Shown here: in pieces, positions 20,678 through 31,006 of the stretch | Numbering within the stretch: the first letter of the stretch is position 1 | How the letters are laid out: the number at the start of each line of letters is the position of its first letter | NCBI RefSeq assembly: GCF_001183605.1 | Contig: NZ_LFXJ01000007.1 | Span: forward strand, 1 to 64,000 | Reading direction: 5' to 3' | Source: Lysinibacillus xylanilyticus | Lineage (GTDB): Bacteria; Bacillota; Bacilli; Bacillales_A; Planococcaceae | Length of the DNA: 64,000 nt | Position numbers and translations under genes: made by a program | The notes under the pieces: generated by a model | The model's input: the letters and a program-made list of their open reading frames with translations, nothing else | The model's database searches: none | Told to the model about the DNA's origin: nothing

Positions 20678-20721
20678 ATTATTTTTTCATTTAGGCATCT
20701 AAGAAGAGAGGTGGTGAGAAA

Positions 20722-21024
20722 ATGGAAGTTACTGATGTGAGGTTACGTCGTGTACAGACGGAGGGTCGCATGCGTGCGATTGCTTCCATTACACTCGACA
20801 ATGAGTTCGTAGTTCACGATATTCGTGTGATTGATGGCAATACAGGTTTGTTCGTTGCTATGCCAAGTAAACGAACGCCAGACGGTGAATTTAGAGATAT
20901 TGCGCATCCTATCAATTCTACTACTCGTAATAAAATTCAGGAGATAATTTTAAACGAGTACCATAATTCAAGTGAAGTAGAAGCTACGGAAAAAACAGAA
21001 GAATTAGAAAGTATTGGCGTATAG
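20722..21024 (+). CDS. spoVG: Septation/regulatory RNA-binding protein SpoVG
   Basis: The 100-residue SpoVG begins [19 protein letters not shown], with [20 protein letters not shown] + [16 protein letters not shown] in the middle, the conserved body of the family. It is a nucleic-acid-binding regulator involved in septation and sporulation control. GAGAGGTGG precedes the ATG. A sigma-H promoter and a terminator frame the gene, so it is a single transcription unit. Confidence 0.97.
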   Translation: MEVTDVRLRRVQTEGRMRAIASITLDNEFVVHDIRVIDGNTGLFVAMPSKRTPDGEFRDIAHPINSTTRNKIQEIILNEYHNSSEVEATEKTEELESIGV

Positions 21025-21079
21025 TTAATAGGGAATAAATGTCGATTTAACTATCGAATTAATACTTATGGTGAAAGTA

Positions 21080-21121
21080 AATAAAAAGAGCTCTTCTTAA
21101 TTTGAAGAGTTCTTTTTATTT
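21080..21121 (+). terminator. Terminator after spoVG
   Basis: AAAAAGAGCTCTTC pairs with GAAGAGTTCTTTTT around TTAATTT. Confidence 0.88.
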
Positions 21122-21126
21122 TGAGA

Positions 21127-21269
21127 ATAAGAGAAAATGAGCAATTTTAGGACATACATATTAACATTCGAGCATAAGGTGCATTTGATTTGGGAATTCA
21201 TCTTTTTGTCAAGTCAACATGCCTTGAAAATAGATGGGTTTTGCTATATAGTCATAAGAGAAAATGAGC
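21127..21269 (+). repeat. 16-bp direct repeat in the glmU leader
   Basis: ATAAGAGAAAATGAGC occurs at 21127-21142 and again at 21254-21269. The second copy lies 19 bases before the glmU start. It may be the trace of a small duplication. Confidence 0.6.
21224..21252 (+). promoter_or_regulatory. Probable sigma-A promoter of glmU
   Basis: TTGAAA (21224-21229), 17-bp spacer, TATAGT (21247-21252), about 35 bases before the glmU start. Confidence 0.6.
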
Positions 21270-21287
21270 GTATTGGAGGACTTACAG

Positions 21288-22658
21288 ATGAGCAACATTT
21301 TTGCTGTCATTTTGGCTGCAGGTCAAGGTACACGTATGAAGTCCAAATTATATAAAGTGCTCCATCCAGTATGTGGGAAGCCAATGGTGCAACATGTGGT
21401 GGATCACATTCAAACGTTAGATGTGAATCGCATTGTAACGGTTGTAGGACATGGTGCAGAAAAGGTGAAACAACAGCTTGGCGATAAAAGCGAGTACGTT
21501 TTACAGGCTGAACAGTTAGGGACAGCTCATGCTGTACAACAGGCTGAGGCAATTTTAGGTAGCGAAGAAGGGACAACATTAGTTGTTTGTGGCGATACAC
21601 CACTTATTCGCCCTGAAACAATGCAAGCTTTGTTCGAGCATCATCAAGCAAAGAATGCTAAAGCAACTATTTTAACAGCTATTGCTGAAAATCCAACAGG
21701 CTATGGTCGTATTTTACGTGGCGACAATGGACAAGTGGAGCAAATTGTTGAGCAAAAGGATGCTTCAGCAGAGCAGCAATTAGTTAAAGAGATTAATACG
21801 GGCACATATTGCTTCGATAATAAAGCGTTATTTGAGACATTGAAGCTTGTGAAAAATGACAATGCACAGGGTGAGTATTATTTACCTGATGTGATTGAAA
21901 TTTTACAAAAACAAGGCGATGTCGTTGAAGCATATGTAACGCGAGATTTTGAAGAAACACTGGGTGTCAATGATCGTGTTGCTCTGTCTCAAGCAGAGAC
22001 GCTAATGCGTACAAGAATTAATGAAAAGCATATGCGTAACGGTGTCACAATTATTAACCCAGAAGCAACATATATTAGCGTTGACGCAATGATTGGTCGA
22101 GATACTGTCATCCAACCAGGCTCTATGATTGAAGGTACAACTGTAATTGGAGAAGATTGTATAATCGGGCCTAACACACAAATCGTAGATAGCCGCATCG
22201 GTGATCGAACAACTGTGCATTCTTCTGTTGTGCGTGAAAGCGTTGTAGCAGAAGAAACAGCTATTGGACCGTTTGCACATATTCGACCACTTTCTGACAT
22301 TGGTAGCCATGTGAAGATTGGTAACTTTGTAGAAGTGAAGAAAAGTAAACTGGGTAATGACACGAAAGTATCACACCTAAGCTATATAGGTGATGCTGAA
22401 ATCGGGAGTAATGTCAATATTGGCTGTGGTTCCATTACAGTAAACTATGATGGGAAAAACAAGTTCCAAACAATTATTGAAGATGATGTATTTGTAGGAT
22501 GTAACACTAACTTAGTAGCGCCAGTGAAAGTTGGAAAAGGTTCATTTATTGCAGCAGGATCTACAATTACAAAAGAAGTTCCTGAGGATGCACTTGCTAT
22601 TGCTCGTGCAAGACAAGAAAACAAACCGAATTATGTAAGCAAATTAAATTCAAAATAA
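21288..22658 (+). CDS. glmU: Bifunctional GlmU (GlcN-1-P acetyltransferase / UDP-GlcNAc pyrophosphorylase)
   Basis: GlmU makes UDP-GlcNAc for cell wall synthesis. The 456-residue product has the uridylyltransferase signature [19 protein letters not shown] (about 8-26) and GDTPLI (about 102-107) in the N-terminal half. The left-handed beta helix with hexapeptide repeats runs from about 250 to the end ([18 protein letters not shown]...). ATG at 21288 follows TTGGAGGA; the in-frame ATG at 21264 has no ribosome-binding site. prs follows after 24 bp. Confidence 0.97.
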   Translation: MSNIFAVILAAGQGTRMKSKLYKVLHPVCGKPMVQHVVDHIQTLDVNRIVTVVGHGAEKVKQQLGDKSEYVLQAEQLGTAHAVQQAEAILGSEEGTTLVVCGDTPLIRPETMQALFEHHQAKNAKATILTAIAENPTGYGRILRGDNGQVEQIVEQKDASAEQQLVKEINTGTYCFDNKALFETLKLVKNDNAQGEYYLPDVIEILQKQGDVVEAYVTRDFEETLGVNDRVALSQAETLMRTRINEKHMRNGVTIINPEATYISVDAMIGRDTVIQPGSMIEGTTVIGEDCIIGPNTQIVDSRIGDRTTVHSSVVRESVVAEETAIGPFAHIRPLSDIGSHVKIGNFVEVKKSKLGNDTKVSHLSYIGDAEIGSNVNIGCGSITVNYDGKNKFQTIIEDDVFVGCNTNLVAPVKVGKGSFIAAGSTITKEVPEDALAIARARQENKPNYVSKLNSK

Positions 22659-22682
22659 TTATCAACTAAACAGGAGGCCATC

Positions 22683-23642
22683 ATGCCGTATCATTATGCA
22701 AACTCACAATTAAAAATATTTTCGCTTAATTCAAATAATCCACTTGCTCAAGAAATTGCGCAAGAAATGGGTGTTGAATTAGGTAAATCTTCTGTTAAGC
22801 ACTTCAGCGATGGAGAGGTTCAAATTAGCATTGAAGAAAGTATTCGTGGTTGTGATGTGTTTATCGTGCAGTCTACTTCTGCACCTGTAAACGAACATTT
22901 AATGGAGCTTTTAATTATGGTAGATGCTGTAAAACGCGCATCTGCTCGTACAGTAAACGTTGTAATGCCTTACTATGGTTATGCTCGTCAAGACCGCAAA
23001 GCAAAAGCACGCGAGCCAATTACAGCTAAATTAGTAGCAAACTTACTTGAAACTGCTGGTGCAACACGTGTTATCGTTTTAGATTTACATGCACCACAAA
23101 TCCAAGGCTTCTTCGATATTTTAATTGACCATTTGATGGCAGTACCTTTATTATCTGATTACTTCAAATCAAAAGGTATCCCAGAAGAAGAAATCGTTGT
23201 TGTTTCTCCAGACCATGGTGGTGTAACACGTGCTCGTAAAATGGCAGAACGTTTAAAAGCACCTATTGCAATTATTGACAAACGCCGTCCAAAACCAAAC
23301 GTTGCAGAGGTAATGAACATTGTTGGTAATGTTGATGGTAAAGTGGCAATCTTGATTGATGATATTATTGACACTGCAGGAACGATTACAATCGGCGCGG
23401 ATGCATTACGTGCTGCTGGTGCGAAAGAAGTTTATGCTTGCTGTTCTCACCCAGTATTATCAGGTCCAGCAATCGAGCGTATCGAAAACTCTTCAATTAA
23501 AGAATTAGTTGTAACAAATACAATCCAGCTTCCTGAAGAGAAAAAATCTCCAAAAATTACAGAGCTTTCAGTAGCTAAATTAATGGCAGATGCAATCTCT
23601 CGTGTCTATGAAAATAAATCTGTAAGTACTCTATTTGATTAA
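22683..23642 (+). CDS. prs: Ribose-phosphate pyrophosphokinase
   Basis: The enzyme makes PRPP from ribose-5-phosphate and ATP for nucleotide, His and Trp synthesis. The 319-residue class I enzyme has the flexible loop [19 protein letters not shown] (about 99-117), [11 protein letters not shown] (about 136-146) and the PRPP loop [12 protein letters not shown] (about 223-234). AGGAGG precedes the ATG. It is the second gene of the glmU-prs operon and is followed by a strong terminator. Confidence 0.97.
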   Translation: MPYHYANSQLKIFSLNSNNPLAQEIAQEMGVELGKSSVKHFSDGEVQISIEESIRGCDVFIVQSTSAPVNEHLMELLIMVDAVKRASARTVNVVMPYYGYARQDRKAKAREPITAKLVANLLETAGATRVIVLDLHAPQIQGFFDILIDHLMAVPLLSDYFKSKGIPEEEIVVVSPDHGGVTRARKMAERLKAPIAIIDKRRPKPNVAEVMNIVGNVDGKVAILIDDIIDTAGTITIGADALRAAGAKEVYACCSHPVLSGPAIERIENSSIKELVVTNTIQLPEEKKSPKITELSVAKLMADAISRVYENKSVSTLFD

Positions 23643-23673
23643 TATAAATAAATAAATCCCAATATATGTCTTA

Positions 23674-23721
23674 TTAAGGACGAATCTACGCTTGTAAGTA
23701 GATTTGTCCTTTTTTTCATGT
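23674..23721 (+). terminator. Terminator after prs
   Basis: AAGGACGAATCTAC pairs with GTAGATTTGTCCTT, followed by TTTTTT. Confidence 0.92.
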
Positions 23722-23852
23722 CTATTTTGTTTGAATTTTCTTATAAAAGGGTATATGGTAATTGTGACTTAATAATATTTACACTACTTTATAAAAAATA
23801 GTTTACCGCCTAAAGTTGGGATATATTTTGTTAAAACGTAAGTTATGAATAA

Positions 23853-24160
23853 GTTGATTGGAGTGAAGGCTGGGCTACTCCTTGGGGATCAGCGATAGAG
23901 GAACGAAGGCTAAGAGCATCTGATAACGCCTTCACGACCTACATCGTGCGTTAGCACTACGCTTTCGCGCAAAAGACATCTGTTGCCCCAAGCAGCTTAT
24001 CGGACGTCCCCAGGAATCTTTGCTCTGTGCGAAAGCGAAGCGACAGCAACAAATATTTTCTGTAGCGACAGCTACAATGTTTTAACTGTGCGAAAGCGAA
24101 GCGACAGCTACAAAGCGCCCAGTCGGTACGGAAATCAACCCCACGTTATGGTGATGAGCT
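23853..24160 (+). repeat. Family B mosaic repeat with three C modules (B3)
   Basis: It begins GTTGATTGGAGTGAAGGC, then CCTTGGGGATCAGCGATAGA, then GGAAC and a core whose inner hairpin has lost its middle (ATC-T-GAT remains inside GAAGGC/GCCTTC). CAGCTTATCGGACGTCCCC and three C units (24027-24112) follow, and it ends GTACGGAAATCAAC plus CCCACGTTATGGTGATGAGC. It occupies most of the 630-bp gap between prs and rplY. Confidence 0.82.
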
Positions 24161-24272
24161 AGGTAAATATTATTATAGCCTTAACAAATGTCATTGATTT
24201 TATCGAAAGCAGTGAAGCAGTGACATTTATAATAAGGCGTAAATAAATTTTTCTTGGAAGGGGAAGTATAGT

Positions 24273-24857
24273 ATGAGTACAGTATTAAGTGTTAAAAAGC
24301 GCGAAGCTGGGCATCGTTCGACATTAACCCAACTTAGAAAAGGGGGAGCCATTCCTGCAGTTATTTACGGCTATAATTTAGATTCAACCCCAATTTCTAT
24401 TTCAGAGAAGGAATTCAGAAAGTCCGTTCAAAAGAATGGGCAAAACGGTGTGTTTTCCATGGAGTTAGATGGGAAAAAAGTGAATGTTGTTGTGTCAGAA
24501 ATCCAACAATGCTCTATGAAAGATGAAGTAAATCATATCGACTTTTTAGCAATTAATACGTCCGAAGTGATAGAGTCTGAGGTGCCTATTAAACTTGTTG
24601 GAGAGTCAGTTGGTATTAGTGTGGGTGGCATATTAATGCAACCTAACTTAGACGTAAAAATTAAAGTAAAGCCAGCAGATATACCAGAAGCTATTGAAGT
24701 TGATATTACTGAGCTTAAAATTGGTGAAACAATTACGGTAGCAGATATTCGAGATAAGATTGAATTTGATATTATCAGTGAAAATGATCATACATTGATA
24801 ACGATTATGGCTCCGGCTGTAGTTGATGAAGAAACAGCAGACATTGCACAGGAGTAA
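24273..24857 (+). CDS. rplY: 50S ribosomal protein L25/CTC (TL5 type)
   Basis: This is the two-domain CTC form (194 residues). The N-terminal L25 domain binds 5S rRNA (REAGHRSTLTQLRKGGAIPA + VIYG, about 10-33), and the C-terminal TL5 domain spans about 98-185 (VEVDITELKIGETITVADI-like beta domain). In B. subtilis ctc is a general-stress gene under sigma-B; no clear sigma-B box was confirmed here because repeat B3 lies upstream. GGAAGGGG precedes the ATG. A terminator separates it from pth. Confidence 0.93.
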   Translation: MSTVLSVKKREAGHRSTLTQLRKGGAIPAVIYGYNLDSTPISISEKEFRKSVQKNGQNGVFSMELDGKKVNVVVSEIQQCSMKDEVNHIDFLAINTSEVIESEVPIKLVGESVGISVGGILMQPNLDVKIKVKPADIPEAIEVDITELKIGETITVADIRDKIEFDIISENDHTLITIMAPAVVDEETADIAQE

Positions 24858-24875
24858 GAGTAAATAGATATGTTA

Positions 24876-24925
24876 AGGAAAGGCTACTAAGGAAGGCTAA
24901 AAACTTCTTTAGTAGCCTTTTGTAT
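24876..24925 (+). terminator. Terminator after rplY
   Basis: AAAGGCTACTAAGGAAG pairs with CTTCTTTAGTAGCCTTT around GCTAAAAA. Confidence 0.92.
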
Positions 24926-25144
24926 CTTACATAATTGAATTTATGGCGACATTATTCGTATATTAGCTTTTGCTTCTTTAATTACGACATGTGTTATTTT
25001 ACCGATATGTATGGTTAAAGTGAGGATTTCTAATAATATCAAGCTATTATTGAACTGTTTACTTTCAAAAACTGTACAAACTGCTTTCTTAGTGCATGAT
25101 ATGGTAAAATAATGACTATTAGATTTGAAAGAAGAGGGGTACTT

Positions 25145-25705
25145 ATGAAAATTATCGTTGGTTTAGGAAATCCGGGTAAGCCTTATGAGCATACAAGACA
25201 TAATATTGGCTTCGATGTTATCGATGCTTTAGCTGAAAAATGGGGTACGCCTTTAACTAATTCGAAGTTTAATGGTATGTATGCAACGGTACATCGTCCT
25301 GAAGGAAAGGTTCTACTTGTTAAACCTTTAACATATATGAATTTATCGGGGGAATGTGTTGGGCCCCTTATGAACTATTTTGATATTGATGTGGAAGATT
25401 TAATCGTTATTTATGACGATTTAGATTTAGAAACAGGGAAATTACGCCTTCGCCAAAAAGGAAGTGCGGGTGGACATAATGGTATTAAATCATTAATTCA
25501 GCATTTAGGCACACAAGAATTTGATCGCATACGTGTTGGGGTTAATCGCCCGCCAGCTGGGATGAAGGTAGCGGATTACGTGTTGTCAAAATTTACAAAA
25601 GAAGATCAAGTTATTGTTGGCGAAGCTATTGAAAAGTGTGTAAATGCTGTAGAAGGATCTCTTTCAAAGCCATTTCTTGATGTGATGAATCACTTTAACG
25701 GGTAA
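25145..25705 (+). CDS. pth: Peptidyl-tRNA hydrolase (SpoVC)
   Basis: The enzyme recycles peptidyl-tRNAs dropped by ribosomes. The 186-residue product begins [20 protein letters not shown], with the catalytic His at residue 20. [13 protein letters not shown] (about 61-73), [20 protein letters not shown] + GGHNGIKS (about 88-115) complete the active site. ATG at 25145 follows GAGGGG; the earlier in-frame ATG adds residues unlike the family. Named spoVC in B. subtilis. Confidence 0.97.
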   Translation: MKIIVGLGNPGKPYEHTRHNIGFDVIDALAEKWGTPLTNSKFNGMYATVHRPEGKVLLVKPLTYMNLSGECVGPLMNYFDIDVEDLIVIYDDLDLETGKLRLRQKGSAGGHNGIKSLIQHLGTQEFDRIRVGVNRPPAGMKVADYVLSKFTKEDQVIVGEAIEKCVNAVEGSLSKPFLDVMNHFNG

Positions 25706-25862
25706 CAATAAGTTAAAGTGTAGTATGGATATTAAAGTAATCTAGGATGACGATTAAAATGGTTTTTCCTGCGACTACAGCTAATTAAATATATAGTATA
25801 GTCTTAAACACAATGCAAAAACTATTCTCTATTCTAAATGGCGCTAAGGCAAAATTGGAAGT

Positions 25863-25892
25863 GCATAATCTGTTTTAGAAATGTCTATACTT
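25863..25892 (+). promoter_or_regulatory. Possible sigma-F/sigma-G promoter of fin
   Basis: GCATA (25863-25867), 18-bp gap, TATACTT (25886-25892). This resembles forespore sigma-factor promoters. fin is sigma-F controlled in B. subtilis, so a forespore promoter is expected. Confidence 0.5.
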
Positions 25893-25928
25893 TAAGTAGT
25901 AAGTTGCTTAAAGGAGGATGATTTGGAG

Positions 25929-26156
25929 ATGTCAGTTCGCTATCGATGTCGGCATTGTGAAGTAGAAATAGGAACGCTACCATTTGATGCAGATGATACA
26001 ATTCGAAAACTTCATATTTTCGAATTGGGTGAAGCGGATGATTATGTTGAAAAAGATCAGCATGGTCACACAACGGTGCACTGCATTTGTGAGCAATGTG
26101 AGGATTCGCTGAAACAATATCCAGATTATCACGCACTCAATAAATGGATTCAATAA
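25929..26156 (+). CDS. fin: Anti-sigma-F factor Fin
   Basis: The 75-residue protein has two CxxC pairs, CRHC (residues 7-10) and CEQC (about 55-58), which form the zinc ribbon of the Fin (YabK) family, plus the YPDYHALNKWIQ ending. Fin binds sigma-F and helps the switch to sigma-G in the forespore. ATG at 25929 is 9-10 bases after AAGGAGG; the TTG at 25923 is too close. It sits between pth and mfd as in B. subtilis. Confidence 0.92.
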   Translation: MSVRYRCRHCEVEIGTLPFDADDTIRKLHIFELGEADDYVEKDQHGHTTVHCICEQCEDSLKQYPDYHALNKWIQ

Positions 26157-26292
26157 TTGGAAGGATGCTTTGGCGTACATCACGTGCGTTCAAAGCTTTT
26201 TCCATTGATAAATATACAATAAAGATGCATATTATAGTACTAGATTACTAGTAATGGCGAATAGAATTATGCGCTGAAAGGAGCTTTTGACA

Positions 26293-29200
26293 TTGGAAGT
26301 TTTACGACAGCTTGTGATGCAGGACAAACATATCACATCATTTTTACAGGAGATTCAGAGCGGTCAATCTGCTACACAGCTTATAACAGGATTAACAGGA
26401 AGCGCGCGCCCGGTAATGGTCGATGCGTTATTTGAATATGTAAAAAAACCTATTTATATTGTATCTCCTAATCTATTGCAGGCACAAAAAATGGTTGACG
26501 AGCTGGCGGGACTTTTAGGTGAGGAGCATGTCCATTATTATCCTGCCGATGAGTTTATTGCTGCCGATTTGGCTGTTGCCTCTCCAGAGTTACGTGCTGA
26601 GCGTATCGCTACACTTGATTGCCTAGCTAGAGGTGAAAAAGCTGTTTATGTGATACCAGTTGCGGGCTTACGCAAAATGATGCAGCCTAAAGAGCATTGG
26701 CTACAGTATTTTTTACAAATTGCAGTAGGCGAAGATATTCAAATTGATGAATGGTTACAAACGTTAGTAGAGATGGGGTACGTGCGTAATTCGATGGTGA
26801 CAACACCTGGAGAGTTTGCGCTACGTGGGGGCATATTAGATATATATCCACCATATTTAGAGGCGCCGATTCGTATAGAATTATTTGATACGGAAGTTGA
26901 CTCAATTCGAACATTTTCTGCGGATGACCAACGTTCCATTGATAAATTGCAGAAGGTTCGTATTCTACCAGCATCAGAAGTTATTTTGACGAAAGCAGAA
27001 AGAATAGCATTGGCAGGCCGTTTAGAAACTGCTTTAGCGACAAGCTTAAAGAAAGTCAAAAAGCAGGAGACGAAGGAATTACTGTATCAGCATATTCAAT
27101 ATGATATTGAGTTGTTACAGCAAGGGAATTTGCCAGATTACGTAAATAAATATGGTTCGTTATTGTATGAGAAAACATCATATTTAGGAGATTATTTTGT
27201 ACATGATGGCATTGTATTGTTTGATGAGCTCGGACGTATTCAGGAGGTTATGGATGCCTGGGAGCGTGAAGAGGATGAATGGTTTTTATCATTAATTGAA
27301 GAAGGAAAGATGGTGCATGATGTCAAGCCAGCATTTTCTTTGAAAGAAATTCTAGCAATGTTGTCTCAGCAAAAACTATATTTCTCATTATTTTCACGAA
27401 CATTTGCAGGTGTATCCTTTAATAAGACGACGAACTTTTCTTGCAAGCCAATGCAGCAGTTTCATGGCCAAATGTCATTATTACAAAGTGAGGTTGAACG
27501 CTGGCTATTTGGTAAATTTACAGTACTAATTGTTGCGAGAGATAAAGATCGTGTTAAACGTGTACAGCAAATGCTTGAAGAATATGATATTCATACGACA
27601 GTCGGTAATCCGACAGAAGCGGGTATTTATATTGTAGATGGCTCACTATCTAGTGGCTTTGAATTACCACTACAACGCTTGGTGATTGTCACAGAGGATG
27701 AGCTATTTAAACAACAGGCGAAGAAAAAAGCGCGTCCTCAAAAAATGACAAACGCAGAACGTATTAAAAGCTATACAGAAATTAAACCAGGTGACTATGT
27801 TGTACATGTACATCACGGTATTGGGAAATATATTGGCCTGGAAACATTAGAGGTAAATGGTACACATAAAGATTACTTACACATTCGATACCGCGCTGAT
27901 GATAAGTTATATGTTCCAGTAGAGCAAATAGATTTAATCCAAAAATATGTAGCATCTGAAGACCGAGAACCGAAGCTACATAAACTAGGTGGAGCAGAGT
28001 GGAAAAAAGCTAAAGCAAAGGTATCCTCTGCTGTACAAGATATTGCAGATGATTTAATTAAGCTGTATGCGAAACGTGAAGCAGAGAAAGGCCATGCATT
28101 CGCGATTGACAATGACGATCAGCGCAGTTTTGAGGATTCTTTCGCTTATGAAGAGACAGAGGATCAGTTACGTTCAATTATCGAAGTAAAACGTGATATG
28201 GAGCGTGAGCGTCCGATGGATCGTCTTGTATGTGGAGACGTAGGATATGGTAAAACGGAGGTAGCGATTCGTGCGGCATTTAAAGCAATTCAAGATGGCA
28301 AGCAGGTAGCTTTCCTTGTGCCGACAACGATTTTAGCGCAGCAACATTACGGAACGATTCGTGAGAGATTCCAAGACTTTGCTATTAATGTAGGTCTCTT
28401 GTCTCGTTTCCGCACAAAAAAAGAGCAAACAGCGACGTTAAAGGGTTTAAAAGAAGGGCAAGTTGATATTGTCGTTGGAACGCATCGCATTTTATCTAAA
28501 GATTTAATATTCCAAGACCTTGGACTGCTGATTGTTGATGAGGAGCAGCGTTTTGGTGTAACGCATAAAGAAAAAATTAAACAACTAAAGACGAATGTTG
28601 ATGTACTAACGCTAACGGCAACTCCGATTCCAAGAACACTTCATATGTCGATGGTAGGTGTTCGTGATTTGTCGGTAATTGAAACGCCACCAGCAAACCG
28701 TTTCCCTGTGCAAACATATGTAATGGAGCATAGCGGTGCATTAGTGCGGGAAGCTATTGAGAGAGAAATGGCGCGTGGTGGGCAAGTATTCTACTTATAC
28801 AATCGTGTAGAAGATATGGCTCGTAAGGTTGATGAAATTCAAATGCTTGTTCCAGAAGCGCGTATTGGGCATGCGCATGGCAAAATGACGGAATCAGAAT
28901 TAGAATCTGTCATATTAGCCTTTTTAGAAGGTGACTATGATGTGCTTGTAACGACAACCATTATTGAGACAGGCGTGGATATACCAAACGTTAACACATT
29001 GATTGTTCATGATGCTGATCGAATGGGCTTAGCGCAGCTTTATCAATTGCGTGGGCGCGTTGGGCGTTCTAATAGGGTGGCATATGCTTACTTTATGTAT
29101 CAACGAGATAAAGTTCTTACAGATGTAGCTGAGCAAAGGTTACAGGCGATTAAAGAATTTACAGAGTTAGGTTCAGGATTTAAAATCGCTATGCGTGACT

Positions 29201-29805
29201 TATCTATTCGTGGTGCGGGTAACCTGCTTGGAGCGCAACAGCATGGCTTTATTGATTCTGTTGGTTTTGACTTGTATTCACAAATGCTGCAAGAAGCGAT
29301 TGCTGAGCGTCAAACAGGTGTGAAAAAAGAAGAGAAGCCTGACATTGAAATTTTATTGAGTGTTGATGCATATATTCCGGATGTATACATTCCTGATGGC
29401 TATCAAAAAATTCAAATGTATAAACGTATTAAAGCAATGGATCAAGTGGAGGAGTACAGCGAAATCATGGAGGAATTACAAGATCGTTTCGGTGATCTTC
29501 CAATTGAAACAGAGCGTTTATTGCGAATTGCACGTATGAAGGTATGGGGCTTAGGTACAGGCGTATTTTCTGTAAAAGAAAAGCAAAAAATTATCACAAT
29601 ATTGTTGTCTGAAGAAGGTACAGGACAAGTTGACGGTGGTAAAATTGTGGAAGAATCCATGAAATTTGAACGTGCTGTCGGTTTTGGTATGGATGGTATG
29701 CAATTGAAATTAACGATTGATGAACGAAAGTGTGGGAAATATCAACCCTTTGATATTTTAGAAGAAATGATGCATATTATTGCTAACGCCAAAAAACAAC
29801 AGTAG
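26293..29805 (+). CDS. mfd: Transcription-repair coupling factor Mfd
   Basis: Mfd releases stalled RNA polymerase and recruits UvrAB. The product of about 1170 residues has the UvrB-like N-terminal region (about 1-340), the RNA-polymerase-interacting domain ([20 protein letters not shown], about 500), the RecG-like translocase with Walker [12 protein letters not shown] (about 648-658) and DEEQRFG (about 749-755), and the TRCF C-terminal domain. The TTG at 26293 is 9 bases from AAGGAG; the TTG at 26287 would be only 3 bases away. A strong terminator follows. Confidence 0.97.
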   Translation: MEVLRQLVMQDKHITSFLQEIQSGQSATQLITGLTGSARPVMVDALFEYVKKPIYIVSPNLLQAQKMVDELAGLLGEEHVHYYPADEFIAADLAVASPELRAERIATLDCLARGEKAVYVIPVAGLRKMMQPKEHWLQYFLQIAVGEDIQIDEWLQTLVEMGYVRNSMVTTPGEFALRGGILDIYPPYLEAPIRIELFDTEVDSIRTFSADDQRSIDKLQKVRILPASEVILTKAERIALAGRLETALATSLKKVKKQETKELLYQHIQYDIELLQQGNLPDYVNKYGSLLYEKTSYLGDYFVHDGIVLFDELGRIQEVMDAWEREEDEWFLSLIEEGKMVHDVKPAFSLKEILAMLSQQKLYFSLFSRTFAGVSFNKTTNFSCKPMQQFHGQMSLLQSEVERWLFGKFTVLIVARDKDRVKRVQQMLEEYDIHTTVGNPTEAGIYIVDGSLSSGFELPLQRLVIVTEDELFKQQAKKKARPQKMTNAERIKSYTEIKPGDYVVHVHHGIGKYIGLETLEVNGTHKDYLHIRYRADDKLYVPVEQIDLIQKYVASEDREPKLHKLGGAEWKKAKAKVSSAVQDIADDLIKLYAKREAEKGHAFAIDNDDQRSFEDSFAYEETEDQLRSIIEVKRDMERERPMDRLVCGDVGYGKTEVAIRAAFKAIQDGKQVAFLVPTTILAQQHYGTIRERFQDFAINVGLLSRFRTKKEQTATLKGLKEGQVDIVVGTHRILSKDLIFQDLGLLIVDEEQRFGVTHKEKIKQLKTNVDVLTLTATPIPRTLHMSMVGVRDLSVIETPPANRFPVQTYVMEHSGALVREAIEREMARGGQVFYLYNRVEDMARKVDEIQMLVPEARIGHAHGKMTESELESVILAFLEGDYDVLVTTTIIETGVDIPNVNTLIVHDADRMGLAQLYQLRGRVGRSNRVAYAYFMYQRDKVLTDVAEQRLQAIKEFTELGSGFKIAMRDLSIRGAGNLLGAQQHGFIDSVGFDLYSQMLQEAIAERQTGVKKEEKPDIEILLSVDAYIPDVYIPDGYQKIQMYKRIKAMDQVEEYSEIMEELQDRFGDLPIETERLLRIARMKVWGLGTGVFSVKEKQKIITILLSEEGTGQVDGGKIVEESMKFERAVGFGMDGMQLKLTIDERKCGKYQPFDILEEMMHIIANAKKQQ

Positions 29806-29807
29806 AA

Positions 29808-29850
29808 AAAAGCTGATCTTATTCTCTAGGAGAATGATCAGCTTTTTTTG
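29808..29850 (+). terminator. Terminator after mfd
   Basis: AAAAAGCTGATC-TT-ATTCTC pairs with GAGAAT-GATCAGCTTTTT around TAG. The rest of the gap to spoVT (29851-30250) shows no gene. Only the start of a family B-like end (ATAAGTTGATTGAAGTTG at 30143) is recognisable. Confidence 0.93.
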
Positions 29851-30250
29851 TTGAAGAACAAAAAATACAAGGAAATCTTTGTGAATGTTGTGGCACTTTA
29901 TCTTCATTTGATTATTGGACTTTAGACTGTATGACTCCTTAGAGATCGATATCGCAAATTGAGACTCATAAGCTAGATAGTAGGGAAAATAAGGTTAAAA
30001 GTATTACCTGTTGTGGTGGTAATTTTATGATAAACATCCTTTTGTCTTATTGACGAAATGATGAAGGTTGAATTATTATTATTTTTTGTTAAAAATATTT
30101 TATAAAATATTTATAAAAATTTGTTTTTGTGGTTAATCTAATATAAGTTGATTGAAGTTGAAAATTCTACATGTTTTATGTATTCGCTTAGGGGTTTTTA
30201 AGGCCTTTTGAAAATATTGTTGGGTGTGAAATCCTTTTTCTTCAGTTTTT

Positions 30251-30280
30251 GCATAGATTGCTTCATAAAATACCATACTA
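30251..30280 (+). promoter_or_regulatory. Sigma-G promoter of spoVT
   Basis: GCATA (30251-30255), 18-bp spacer, CATACTA (30274-30280): a full match to the sigma-G consensus. spoVT is a known sigma-G gene. Confidence 0.88.
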
Positions 30281-30321
30281 AAATTGAAAAAAATTTCATG
30301 TAGCGAAAGCGAGGATTTAGA

Positions 30322-30858
30322 ATGAAGGCAACAGGGATTGTTCGTCGTATTGATGATTTAGGGCGTGTGGTTATTCCAAAAGAAATCCGTAGGACGCTAC
30401 GTATTCGTGAGGGTGACCCGCTAGAAATTTATACAGACCGTGAAGGCGAAGTCATTTTAAAGAAATATTCTCCAATTAATGATTTGGGAGAATTTGCAAG
30501 AGAATATGTAGAAACATTATATGAAACGTTAGGTACTCCAGCATTTGTAACCGACCGAGATGAAGTAATTGCTGTCTCAGGAATCGGTAAGAAAGAGTAT
30601 ATTAATCGTCGTATTACATCCTTTGCGGAAGGTTTTATGGAAGAGCGTTCAACAAAAATAGAAAAAATGGAAACAACTATCGAGATTGTTCCTGGTCAAT
30701 ATGAGCAAGTGAAGTCTTATTGTGCAGCGCCAATTACGGTAAATGGTGATCCGATCGGCTGTATTATCGTATTGTCTAAGGTACATTTTGTCGGCGAGGT
30801 TGAAGTAAAAGTCGTAGAAACAGCTGCCAACTTCTTAGCTAAACAAATGAATAGTTGA
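30322..30858 (+). CDS. spoVT: Stage V sporulation regulator SpoVT
   Basis: This forespore transcription factor modulates sigma-G genes. The 178-residue product has an AbrB-type swapped-hairpin DNA-binding domain (MKATGIVRRIDDLGRVVIPK, residues 1-20, to about 52) and a C-terminal GAF-like domain (about 56-178, with PITVNGDPIGCIIVLSK). The sigma-G promoter lies just upstream. The Shine-Dalgarno-like GCGAGG sits in a GCGAAAGCGAGG stretch that resembles repeat module C. A terminator follows. Confidence 0.97.
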   Translation: MKATGIVRRIDDLGRVVIPKEIRRTLRIREGDPLEIYTDREGEVILKKYSPINDLGEFAREYVETLYETLGTPAFVTDRDEVIAVSGIGKKEYINRRITSFAEGFMEERSTKIEKMETTIEIVPGQYEQVKSYCAAPITVNGDPIGCIIVLSKVHFVGEVEVKVVETAANFLAKQMNS

Positions 30859-30864
30859 TGAGAT

Positions 30865-30916
30865 TTGAAAGTTATTGCGCTGACCTTTTTAGGGATGACA
30901 ATAACTTTTTTTTCGT
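30865..30916 (+). terminator. Terminator after spoVT
   Basis: AAAGTTATTG pairs with CAATAACTTT, followed by TTTTTT. Confidence 0.85.
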
Positions 30917-31006
30917 ACATAGTTTAATGATAGTGCTACCCGCGCGCGTCAAACTTTGGGGATATGCTATACTATTGGCATTGTTAAGAAGGAAAGAGGG
31001 CAATTT

